Assembly: GCA_943327015.2 (NCBI GenBank)
Contig: CALPVM020000092.1
Location: forward strand, 1-8,244
Length of the DNA stretch: 8,244 nt
From: Akkermansia muciniphila
GTDB taxonomy: Bacteria; Pseudomonadota; Gammaproteobacteria; Burkholderiales; Burkholderiaceae_C
Direction of reading: 5' to 3'
Part shown: one piece after another, positions 1 to 7,168 of the stretch
How the letters are laid out: every line of letters begins with the position of its first letter
How positions within the stretch are numbered: the stretch's first letter is position 1
Program-made: the position numbers and the translations under genes
Notes under the pieces: model-generated
Told to the model about the DNA's origin: nothing
The model's database searches: none
The model's input: the letters and a program-made list of their open reading frames with translations, nothing else

Positions 1-2
1 TT

Positions 3-110
3 AACTTTTACAATCACAAAAGATTGCACTCAACGCTGGGTTATATCAGCCCTATGCAGTTTGAGCAACGCTGGTTAGCGGCACAGCAGCAAGACAAAAA
101 GTCCGCATAA
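3..110 (+). CDS. IS3-family transposase (OrfB), C-terminal fragment
   Basis: The start of this gene is outside the window; 35 codons and a TAA stop at 108-110 are visible. The peptide contains FYNHKRLHSTLGYISPMQFE, the signature that ends the DDE integrase core (rve) of IS3-family OrfB proteins: the YN..R.HS.LGY.SP block lies just after the catalytic glutamate helix. The tail is rich in Gln, Lys and Ala. The full protein would cut and join the element's ends through the copy-out circle pathway. Nothing can be said about the rest of the gene or whether it is intact. The family assignment is firm, the subgroup unknown. Confidence 0.85.
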   Translation, partial: NFYNHKRLHSTLGYISPMQFEQRWLAAQQQDKKSA

Positions 111-122
111 TTGGCAGCTTAA

Positions 123-149
123 GGAGTCCGGAAAACAGGGGCAAGATCA
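123..149 (+). repeat. Terminal inverted repeat (right end) of the IS3-family element
   Basis: Thirteen bases after the transposase stop codon lies GGAGTCCGGAAAA followed by CAGGGGCAAGATCA. Its complement starts with TGATCTTGCCCC, as expected of an IS3-family outer end (TG...CA termini, G/C-rich inner block). The partner repeat at the left end is outside the window, so the pairing could not be checked and the inner boundary is approximate. The flank immediately outside starts GGAAAT; part of this may be the short target duplication usual for the family. Confidence 0.6.
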
Positions 150-1772
150 GGAAATCTTATTGCTCACCCTTACAAAAGTGCCGATATTGAAGAGAAAAAG
201 GGAGATTTCAACATCAACAAAGAAAGTGACCCGGTACTTAAAGATATTTACCAAACTGCACTCAAAGCTACCAGCGAACAACCCTTTGTGGAAACTTCAG
301 ATGGAAATTCTATTTTGGGGGTTGCCGAAATCAAATCGACCGGCTGGTTGTTTGTCACCGTTTATCCCACAAAAGTACTTTCTCAAAAAGCGTCTGCCTC
401 GGCCTTGCAAATTTTTATCATGGGTGGAATCACACTGACTATTGTTTTTTTTATTTTGGGTTTGATGTTGCGTCGTCATGTGTCTATGCCGCTGAAAGAA
501 TTCATATCAGCGACGCATCAAGTTGCGACCGGAGGCACACTCCAAATTCAGATGAAGCGCAATGATGAGCTGGGGCAGTTGGGTGACGCATTTAACACTA
601 TGGCCAAAGAGGTGCAATACCATCGCAACCACTTGGAAGAACAAATTGAAGCCCAAACGCAAACTTTACAAATCCGCAACGAGGAACTTCAAACCAGCAA
701 TGCGCAACTCTCGACGGCCCAATTGGATACAGTAGTCGCCTTAAGAAAAGCGGAAGATGCTTTGCATCAATTACAAATAACCCAAGCACAATTGGTTAAA
801 ACTGAAAAAATAGCTGCATTGGGACATCTTGTAGGCAATGTTGCACACGAAATCAACACACCGATTGGCGCAATCCAATCCAGTGAAGAGTTAATTTCAG
901 AGTGCTTAAAAGAACTTCTGCGAGATCTGCCAGAGATGTACGAATGCATAGCTCTGGATGTACGCCAGTTATTTATGCAACTGACTGAACGCGCCTACAT
1001 CCATCCGCCAAACAGCTTTAGTTCCAAAGAGGAGCGAGGAATTGTGCGGACTTTGACCCAACAATTGGAGCAAGCCGGCTTGAGAAATGCTGCGTCAACC
1101 GCCAAGTTGCTGATGCGTTTTCAGATTCGTGATTTTAACGATGTGACACCCTATCTACCTCTGCTTCAACACCCCAAAGAGGAATTGATTCTTAATTGTG
1201 CCGACAACATCAACACATTAATTCGAAACAGCAAAAATATCAGCACAGCCGTTAGTCGAGCAGGTCGTATTGTTTTTGCTCTGCGGGCTTTTTCGAATGC
1301 CGATATACAAGGCGCCAAAGTACCTGTAAATCTTCAGACAAGTTTAGAAGAGAGCATAAAGCAGTTACAAGGTCAACTGAATCGGGTGAACATCATCCGG
1401 GAGTTTGAAGCAATTCCTGCCGTTGTATGTGAACCCATAGAAATTCAACAAGTTTGGAATCACATACTTTTTAACGCAATACAAGCCAGCATAGAGCAAG
1501 CCACAATTACCATAAAACTTAGCCAAGATGACAACTATGCGTTAGTGTCTATCAGCGACAACGGAAGTGGCATGGATGAAAACACACTCAACCGCATTTT
1601 TGAACCATTTTTTACAACCCGCACCTCTGGCGAGGGCAGTGGCTTAGGAATGGCAATTGTTCAAAAAATTATTGACAAACACCAAGGGCGCGTCGTGGTT
1701 CATAGCCAACCCAATATGGGAACAAAGGTAGAGGTGTATTTGCCTTTAAATTCAGCTAAGCTGCCCGCGTAA
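150..1772 (+). pseudogene. Sensor histidine kinase, 5' end removed by IS insertion
   Basis: The frame is open from the IS boundary, with no start codon at its head. It enters a dCache sensor domain part-way (LIAHPYKSADI, then GWLFVTVYP). There follow a membrane helix (DNA about 405-470), HAMP (about 475-610), a Gln/Glu-rich coiled coil, the H-box AHEINTP (phosphorylated His at 846-848), N-box (WNHILFNAIQA), G1 (DNGSGMD), F-box (FEPFFTTR) and G2 (GEGSGLGM). The kinase half is therefore intact, but the first membrane helix and distal Cache part are missing. The first usable in-frame start is GTG at 288, with no visible ribosome binding site; translation from there would give 494 residues. The segment between H-box and N-box is about 200 residues, longer than usual. 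An intact kinase would sense a periplasmic ligand and phosphorylate an unknown response regulator. I infer loss of sensing; residual expression is possible. The last 17 bases overlap the end of parC. Confidence 0.8.
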
Positions 1773-4068
1773 TACGGTTAGGCTTGAAGCCCCAATCGGC
1801 AGCCTTGCCTTTGCGCGCCCTTGAACCACGCGCATTATTGAGGCTGCGTACCTCCAATATTTCCTCACGTGCCTTGCCTCCGCGCCCGATTCCTTCTACA
1901 CGAATGCTGCGGGTATATGCTGCAGCACCGGCCAAAGTATCTCCCGGCTCAAGATCTATTAAGGTAAGACCACGCCCGCCATTCGGCATGTGTTTAAGTT
2001 CGGTGATTTCAAATGTTAGTAATCGCCCGCCCACAGAAGCGCATGCCACATGGGTAGCATCGGTTAAATGGGATGAACCATTGGATACGAGTGACGGGGC
2101 ACATAAAGTATCTGCATCTTGCAGGCTTATAAAAGATTTGCCCGCTTTTTGTCTGGATACCATGTTCTCTAACGTAGCCAAAAAGCCATAGCCCGCTGAG
2201 TTACTAAGCAGCAAAGTGGCCGTTGCTGGCCCTGCAAAGTAGTGCTGGATTTTGCTGGCTGCCTCCAACTCAATCAGGGTAGTAACGGGTTGACCATCGC
2301 CACGGCCACCGGGCAGTAGCGACACCGCCACCGAATAGACACGGCCATTTGAGCCAAACACCAGCAAGGTATCGACACTGCGGCACTCAAAGGTGCCATA
2401 TAACTCGTCACCCGCTTTAAAAGCAAAGCTACTGGCCTCGTGCCCATGTCCGGTACGGGCGCGTACCCAGCCTTTTTGACTGACCACGACCGTAACCGGC
2501 TCGTCCACCACCTTAACCTCGGCTACCACTTTCTTTTCGGTTTGAATCAAGGTGCGGCGCGCATCTGCAAAGGTTTTGGCATCAGCTTCAATTTCTTTGA
2601 CCATTAGGCGGCGCAAAGTAGCGGGGTTATCCAGAATGTCCTGAAGTTTTTTGGCTTCATCCCGCAGTTCAGCCAATTCTTGCTCAATTTTGATGGCCTC
2701 TAAACGCGCCAATTGGCGCAGCCTGATTTCTAAAATATCTTCGGCTTGGCGCTCGGTCAGGTTAAAGCGCGCCATCAGGGCAGAGCGTGGCTCGTCCGAT
2801 TGGCGGATGATGGCAATCACCTCGTCAATATTGAGCAAAACAATTTGCCGCCCCTCAAGGATATGAATCCGGTCCAGCACCTTGCCCAAACGGTGGCGCG
2901 AGCGCCGCTCAATGGTGGTGTGCCTGAACGTTATCCACTCCTGCAGCATCTGGCGCAAAGATTTTTGCACAGGCTTGCCATCCAAGCCAATCATGGTCAA
3001 GTTAATGGGGGACGATGTTTCCAGACTGGTGTGCGCCAGCAAGGCGGTAATGAGTTCTTGCTGCTCTGTGCGGCTGCTTTTGGGCTCAAACACCAAGCGC
3101 ACGGCGGCGTCTTTATTCGACTCGTCGCGCACCACATCCAGCACCGCCAGCATGCTGGCTTTAAGCTGTGTTTGCTCTTGCGTCAGGGCTTTTTTGCCAG
3201 TTTTTACCTTGGGGTTGGTGAGTTCTTCAACTTCCTCCAGCACGCGCTGGTTGCTTACGCCCGGCGGTAGTTCTGTAACAACCAGCTGCCACTGGCCACG
3301 AGCGAGGTCTTCAATTTTCCAGCGCGCCCGGCATTTGAGTGAGCCGCGCCCGGTGCGATACGCTTCTGCAATGTCAGCCGCCGGGCTGATAATCTGCCCC
3401 CCACCCGGGTAATCCGGGCCGGGAACCAGCGTAAATAGCGCTTCTTCTGTAAGCGCAGGGTCTTTAATGAGTGCAACACAGGCATCGGCAATTTCGCGCA
3501 GGTTGTGGCTAGGTATCTCGGTAGCCAAGCCCACAGCAATGCCGCTGGCACCATTAAGCAAACAAAACGGCAAACGTGCCGGCAACTGGCGCGGCTCTTC
3601 GGTGGAACCATCGTAGTTGGGCTGAAAGTCCACCGTGCCTTGGTCTATTTCGTCCAGCAACAAGGTGGTTATTTTGGCCAAACGCGCCTCGGTGTAGCGC
3701 ATGGCGGCAGCTCCATCGCCATCACGCGAGCCAAAGTTGCCCTGTCCGTCAATCAGCGGGTAGCGTTGCGAAAAGTCTTGTGCCATACGCACCAGCGCAT
3801 CGTAAGCGGCTTGGTCGCCATGCGGGTGAAACCGGCCGAGCACGTCGCCCACTACGCGCGCGCTTTTAACCGGCTTGGCGCCAGCATTGCCATTGGCACC
3901 GCCAAAACCCAGCCCCATGCGCGACATAGAGTACAAAATACGCCGCTGCACCGGTTTTTGCCCGTCGCACACATCGGGCAATGCGCGCCCTTTAACTACG
4001 CTGAGCGCGTATTCAAGGTAAGCACGTTGGGCGTAGTTGGCAAGGTTAAGTTCTGCATCATCGCTCAT
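1756..4068 (-). CDS. parC: DNA topoisomerase IV subunit A (ParC)
   Basis: This is the DNA-cleaving subunit of topoisomerase IV (ParC2-ParE2), which unlinks replicated chromosomes. The 770-residue product has the winged-helix/tower core in the first ~510 residues: PVQRRILYSM, KSARVVGDVLGRFHPHGD, and AMRYTEARL with the catalytic Arg124-Tyr125. A linker helix region (EDILEIRLRQLARLE) follows, then a beta-pinwheel C-terminal domain from about 520. No QRRGGKG GyrA box is seen, which supports ParC over GyrA. Relative to E. coli there is a ~7-residue Gly/Asn/Ala-rich addition at 54-65. The Ser80-equivalent quinolone position is Gln86 and the Glu84-equivalent is Asp90, which I believe is normal for Burkholderiales. 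The ATG at 4066-4068 is chosen because MSDDAELNLANYAQRAYLEY matches ParC N-termini. It lies three bases after the nuclease stop codon with only a weak upstream GAAAG, so translation is probably coupled to the preceding gene. Confidence 0.97.
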   Translation of the reverse strand: MSDDAELNLANYAQRAYLEYALSVVKGRALPDVCDGQKPVQRRILYSMSRMGLGFGGANGNAGAKPVKSARVVGDVLGRFHPHGDQAAYDALVRMAQDFSQRYPLIDGQGNFGSRDGDGAAAMRYTEARLAKITTLLLDEIDQGTVDFQPNYDGSTEEPRQLPARLPFCLLNGASGIAVGLATEIPSHNLREIADACVALIKDPALTEEALFTLVPGPDYPGGGQIISPAADIAEAYRTGRGSLKCRARWKIEDLARGQWQLVVTELPPGVSNQRVLEEVEELTNPKVKTGKKALTQEQTQLKASMLAVLDVVRDESNKDAAVRLVFEPKSSRTEQQELITALLAHTSLETSSPINLTMIGLDGKPVQKSLRQMLQEWITFRHTTIERRSRHRLGKVLDRIHILEGRQIVLLNIDEVIAIIRQSDEPRSALMARFNLTERQAEDILEIRLRQLARLEAIKIEQELAELRDEAKKLQDILDNPATLRRLMVKEIEADAKTFADARRTLIQTEKKVVAEVKVVDEPVTVVVSQKGWVRARTGHGHEASSFAFKAGDELYGTFECRSVDTLLVFGSNGRVYSVAVSLLPGGRGDGQPVTTLIELEAASKIQHYFAGPATATLLLSNSAGYGFLATLENMVSRQKAGKSFISLQDADTLCAPSLVSNGSSHLTDATHVACASVGGRLLTFEITELKHMPNGGRGLTLIDLEPGDTLAGAAAYTRSIRVEGIGRGGKAREEILEVRSLNNARGSRARKGKAADWGFKPNRITRAA

Positions 4069-4078
4069 ACATCAATCT
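4067..4078. repeat. 12-bp direct repeat, parC-side copy
   Basis: The sequence ATACATCAATCT is identical to the copy at 5200-5211 and in the same orientation. Flanking bases differ on both sides (C/T before, T/C after), so the match is exactly 12 bp. On the coding strand it reads AGATTGATGTAT: it supplies the last codon (Asp) and TGA stop of the nuclease gene and the first two bases of the parC start codon. Together with the other copy it brackets the nuclease gene, as a target duplication or recombination site would. Confidence 0.85.
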
Positions 4079-5145
4079 TTCACAGGCAAGTTTGCCGTCT
4101 CCAGCAAAGCACGGTCACGTTCAAGTTCAGCCTGCAATTCAGCCTCAGTGGGAATCAAGGCCTGGTATTTGCTAGCAAAAAGTTGTGCCTTATCCGCCAA
4201 AAGCGAATACTTGGCAACTGCGGTATTGCGCTCAGAGCACAAAATCAAGCCCAGGGTCGGATTGTCACCATCGCTGCGATACTGCGCATCAAACACCCGG
4301 ACGTACATGTCCATCTGGCCTACATCCTGGTGCGCCAACTTGCCGACCTTCAGGTCAACCAACACAAAACATTTGAGCAAGTAGTTGTAAAACACCAGAT
4401 CAATAAAACAATCCTCATCCTCTACCCGCACATGCTTTTGCCGCGCCACAAAAGCAAAGCCCTTGCCGAGCTCCAGAAGAAATTTCTGCAACTGGTTGAG
4501 CAGCCCTTGCTCGAGCTCTTTTTCATACAAACCATGCCCCGGCTGCGCGCACAAAAACTCCAGCACGTAAGGGTCACGAATAAAGTCACGCGGATCGGGT
4601 GGGGTTTCTTTGGCAATATTGGCAATAGCCTCTTTGGTTACACCCAGCTTGGCACTTTCATGGGTACTGAGCAGACGCTCGTAAAACAAGGTAGAAATCT
4701 GCCGGTCTAACGCCCGAACGCTCCAGCCTTGCTCGGCGGCTTCACGGGCGTACCAGTCGCGGGCTTTTTCATTGTTGATGCGAATGAGCGATTTGTAATG
4801 CGTCCAGCTCAATTCCCTCCGCAGCGCGGAGGGAATTGGAAAAGTCAAATAAAATTGACGGTAGTTCCACAAGCTTTGTGTCGAAAAACCGCTGCCAAAT
4901 TCTGCTGTCAAGCGAACGGACAAATCAGCCAACACGCGCTGCCCATATGCCGCGCGCTTCACGCCGCCCTGCTCGTCTTCCACAATCAAACGCCCGATTT
5001 GCCAATACGTCTGCACCATCAGAGTGTTGACCGTTTGGCGTACTTGAGCATGCGCAGAAAGCAACAATTGACGCACAGCATCGTGTAAAGGACTTACTGC
5101 TGCACCACTAGGTTCCATTGCCTGCGTTTGGTTTTTAGAGTTCAT
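4072..5145 (-). CDS. DUF1016/YhcG-family PD-(D/E)xK nuclease domain protein
   Basis: The 357-residue protein has the two-part YhcG/DUF1016 build. The N-terminal helical, DNA-binding-like half (about 20-165) shows YWQIGRLIVEDEQ, YGQRVLADLS, FSTQSLWNYRQFYLTFP and LSWTHYKSLIRI. The C-terminal half (about 185-340) is a PD-(D/E)xK fold with Asp249 in CFIDLVFYN, Asp264 and Lys266 in VLVDLKVGKL, and Gln277 in GQMDMYV. Family members are often found in restriction, mobile or defence-linked loci; the exact substrate is not established and I do not assign one. Length is normal and no frame damage is seen. It sits inside the topoisomerase IV operon: 52 bp after parE, 3 bp before parC, bracketed by a 12-bp direct repeat. 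The ATG at 5145 has no clear ribosome binding site; Met10 is an alternative start. An internal perfect palindrome encodes residues around 102-113 (PIPSALRREL). Confidence 0.9.
   Translation of the reverse strand: MNSKNQTQAMEPSGAAVSPLHDAVRQLLLSAHAQVRQTVNTLMVQTYWQIGRLIVEDEQGGVKRAAYGQRVLADLSVRLTAEFGSGFSTQSLWNYRQFYLTFPIPSALRRELSWTHYKSLIRINNEKARDWYAREAAEQGWSVRALDRQISTLFYERLLSTHESAKLGVTKEAIANIAKETPPDPRDFIRDPYVLEFLCAQPGHGLYEKELEQGLLNQLQKFLLELGKGFAFVARQKHVRVEDEDCFIDLVFYNYLLKCFVLVDLKVGKLAHQDVGQMDMYVRVFDAQYRSDGDNPTLGLILCSERNTAVAKYSLLADKAQLFASKYQALIPTEAELQAELERDRALLETANLPVKD
4810..4838. repeat. Perfect inverted repeat (13-bp arms, 3-nt loop) inside the nuclease gene
   Basis: The left arm CAATTCCCTCCGC (4810-4822) is followed by AGC and then its exact complement GCGGAGGGAATTG (4826-4838). 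As RNA from the coding strand it would form a stable hairpin. It lies in frame within the coding sequence, at the join between the segment QFYLTFP and the conserved LSWTHY motif. No T-run follows on either strand, so it is not a standard intrinsic terminator. It could be a small palindromic element that inserted in frame, or a chance product of codon choice. Confidence 0.85.
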
Positions 5146-5197
5146 ATTAACTTAATTGGCAGTATGGCATCGTATTGCAATAAAGTTAAACAATGCG
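5146..5197 (-). promoter_or_regulatory. Short AT-rich gap between parE and the nuclease gene; possible operator or promoter
   Basis: This gap probably came in with the nuclease gene. It holds a perfect 10-bp palindrome TATTGCAATA at 5173-5182. On the coding strand TTTAAC and CATACT lie 18 bp apart, a weak match to -35 and -10 boxes, which might give the nuclease its own promoter. No good ribosome binding site precedes the ATG at 5145. No terminator-like hairpin with a T-run is seen, so read-through from parE is expected. All of this is weak motif evidence. Confidence 0.25.
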
Positions 5198-7168
5198 TTA
5201 TACATCAATCTCCACGCTGTCGCCATGCAGTTCCATCAACGTGCGCCGTGCGGCGGCTTCGCCTTTGCCCATTAGTTTGGTCATTAAAGTTTGCGTATCT
5301 TCCAGGTTGATTGCACCCAAGGTAACCGGCAGCAAGCGGCGGGTGTCGGGGTTGAGCGTGGTGTCCCACAATTGTTCGGCATTCATTTCACCCAAGCCTT
5401 TAAAGCGGCTGATGCTCCAAGTGCCTTCGCGCACACCTTCTTTGCGGAGTTTATCTAGAATTGCGTTTAACTCAGCGTCGTCTAGTGCATAGGCTTTGGA
5501 GGCCGGTTTTTTGCCCCGTGCCGGTGCATCTACCCTAAACAACGGTGGGCGCGCTACAAACACATGGCCGGTGTCGATGAGTTTAGGAAAGTGCTTAAAA
5601 AAGAGTGTGAGCAACAACACCTGAATATGCGAACCGTCGACATCAGCATCACTCAAAATACACACCTTGCCATAACGCAAACCAGTTAAATCAGGGGTGT
5701 CATTGGGTCCATGCGGATCTACACCAATAGCCACCGAAATATCGTGAATTTCGGTATTGGCAAACAGGCGGTCACGGTCCACCTCCCACGTATTAAGCAC
5801 TTTGCCACGCAAGGGCAAAATGGCTTGGTTTTCTTTGTCGCGGCCCATTTTGGCACTGCCACCGGCAGAATCGCCCTCTACCAAAAACACCTCGTTATAG
5901 GCAATGTCGCGGCTTTCGCAATCGGTAAGTTTGCCGGGCAATACCGCCACGCCAGAGCTTTTGCGTTTTTCTACCTTTTGACCGGCGCGCTGACGGGTTT
6001 GCGCTGCTTTAATTGCCAGCTCAGCCAGTTTTTTTCCGTACTCTACGTGTTGGTTCAGCCACAGTTCCAGCGCCGGACGCACAAAGCTAGACACCAAACG
6101 CACCGCATCGCGCGAGTTCAGTCGCTCTTTGATTTGCCCCTGAAACTGCGGGTCCAGCACCTTGGCCGACAGCACATAGCTGGCACGTGCAAACACGTCT
6201 TCGGGCATCAACTTTACGCCCTTGGGCAGCAGCGAGTGCAGCTCAATAAAACTTTTAACAGCAGTAAACAAACCATCGCGCAGGCCGCTTTCGTGCGTAC
6301 CACCGGCACTGGTAGGTATCAAATTAACATAGCTTTCGCGCAGCGCCTGACCTTCTTCGGTAAACGCTACGCACCATGCAGCGCCCTCGCCTTCGGCAAA
6401 ATTATCGCTCTGCGCATCGGCAAAACCTTCGCCCTCGAACAGCGGAATTACCGGATCACCGTAAAGAGACTGCATCAAATAATCGCGCAGGCCACCCTTG
6501 TACTGCCACGTTTGGGTTTCTTTGGTTTTTTCGGTGCTGAGGGTCACGTTCACACCCGGCATCAGCACCGCTTTGCTACGTAGCAAGTGGGTAAGCTCGG
6601 CCAGTGGCAGTTGCGCCGACTCAAAGTATTTAGGGTCGGGCCACACCCGCACCGTGGTGCCTGTTTTGCGGTCACCATCGGCAGCAGGTCGGGTTTGCAA
6701 GGTGCGGGTCACGTCGCCGTTTTCAAACACCAAATCGGCCACTTGCCCTTCGCGGTACGACTTTACCTCTAAACGCAGCGCCAACGCGTTGGTCACACTG
6801 ACCCCCACGCCGTGTAGCCCGCCCGAAAAGCTGTACGCACCGCCCTTGCCTTTGTCAAACTTGCCACCGGCATGCAGGCGGGTAAACACCAGCTCGATAA
6901 CCGGCGCGTTTTCTTCGGGGTGCATGCCAAACGGAATGCCGCGGCCATCGTCCTCAATAGTGACCGAGCCATCGGCGTGCAATATGACCTTGATTTTTTT
7001 GCCGTGCCCGGCCAAGGCCTCATCGGCGGCGTTGTCCAGCACCTCTTGGACAATGTGCAAAGGGTTGTCGGTGCGGGTATACATGCCCGGACGCTGTTTA
7101 ACAGGCTCCAATCCTTTAAGAACACGGATGGAGGCTTCGGAATACGTACTTGGAGTTTTGGCTGACAT
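5198..7168 (-). CDS. parE: DNA topoisomerase IV subunit B (ParE)
   Basis: This is the ATPase subunit of topoisomerase IV, 656 residues, a usual length for ParE. The GHKL ATP site shows EVLDNAADEA (Glu42, Asn46), DDGRGIP (73-79) and GGLHGVGVSVTNA (117-128). The transducer domain ends with DPQFQGQIKERLNSRD, where Lys347 corresponds to the ATP-contacting QTK lysine (here QIK). The TOPRIM domain has EGDSAGG (catalytic Glu431), LPLRGKVLN and the metal-binding SDADVDGSH (Asp507, 509, 511). The C-terminal RFKGLGEMNAEQLWDTT contacts ParC. The absence of the long GyrB insert and adjacency to parC favour ParE over GyrB. The ATG at 7166-7168 is chosen because SEASIRVLKGLEPVKQRPGM starts the family's conserved N-terminus soon after. 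No Shine-Dalgarno is visible before it. It is the first gene of the parE-nuclease-parC unit, 32 bp after the winged-helix gene. Confidence 0.97.
   Translation of the reverse strand: MSAKTPSTYSEASIRVLKGLEPVKQRPGMYTRTDNPLHIVQEVLDNAADEALAGHGKKIKVILHADGSVTIEDDGRGIPFGMHPEENAPVIELVFTRLHAGGKFDKGKGGAYSFSGGLHGVGVSVTNALALRLEVKSYREGQVADLVFENGDVTRTLQTRPAADGDRKTGTTVRVWPDPKYFESAQLPLAELTHLLRSKAVLMPGVNVTLSTEKTKETQTWQYKGGLRDYLMQSLYGDPVIPLFEGEGFADAQSDNFAEGEGAAWCVAFTEEGQALRESYVNLIPTSAGGTHESGLRDGLFTAVKSFIELHSLLPKGVKLMPEDVFARASYVLSAKVLDPQFQGQIKERLNSRDAVRLVSSFVRPALELWLNQHVEYGKKLAELAIKAAQTRQRAGQKVEKRKSSGVAVLPGKLTDCESRDIAYNEVFLVEGDSAGGSAKMGRDKENQAILPLRGKVLNTWEVDRDRLFANTEIHDISVAIGVDPHGPNDTPDLTGLRYGKVCILSDADVDGSHIQVLLLTLFFKHFPKLIDTGHVFVARPPLFRVDAPARGKKPASKAYALDDAELNAILDKLRKEGVREGTWSISRFKGLGEMNAEQLWDTTLNPDTRRLLPVTLGAINLEDTQTLMTKLMGKGEAAARRTLMELHGDSVEIDV
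5200..5211. repeat. 12-bp direct repeat, parE-side copy
   Basis: This ATACATCAATCT copy matches 4067-4078 exactly. On the coding strand it encodes the end of ParE (part of Glu, then Ile-Asp-Val) and the first base of its stop codon. The current TAA stop is completed by bases from the inserted side. If the interval between the copies is removed, keeping one copy, the parE stop becomes TGA and overlaps the parC ATG as ATGA. Confidence 0.85.

Larger units (their letters stand above)
1..149 (+). mobile_element. Right-hand end of an IS3-family insertion sequence (partial)
   Basis: The left edge of the window lies inside an insertion sequence. What is seen is the C-terminal end of an IS3-type transposase, a short non-coding tail, and a terminal sequence ending in CA at position 149. 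Read inward from that end it begins TGATCTTGCCCCTG, followed by TTTTCCGGACTCC, a layout typical of IS3-family termini. Directly after it the reading frame of a Cache sensor domain begins in mid-domain, which fixes the IS/host boundary near 149/150. The left end of the element and the second copy of any target duplication lie outside the window, so the exact IS and its target-site duplication cannot be named. Family-level confidence is good; the boundary could be off by a few bases. Confidence 0.75.

Noticed and set aside
160..188. Possible outward promoter driving the kinase remnant (TTGCTC, 17 bp, GATATT)
   Set aside because: Only three and four of six positions match the consensus boxes; too weak to list as a feature.
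160..438. Short plus-strand open frame just right of the IS
   Set aside because: It runs in a different frame through the Cache segment of the histidine kinase, whose frame encodes clear domain motifs.
445..452. Run of eight T in the histidine kinase gene, possible phase-variation tract
   Set aside because: It encodes part of a hydrophobic membrane helix (VFF), is short for slippage, and the frame is intact as read.
1751..1765. CAGCTTAGCTG inverted repeat near the parC/kinase ends as a bidirectional terminator
   Set aside because: The arms are 5 bp with a 1-base loop and no T-run follows on either strand.
3505..4710. Long plus-strand open frame (401 codons) opposite the parC start and the nuclease 3' half
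   Set aside because: It is antisense to two well-supported genes, its peptide has no recognisable motif, and the opposite-strand reading explains the region fully.
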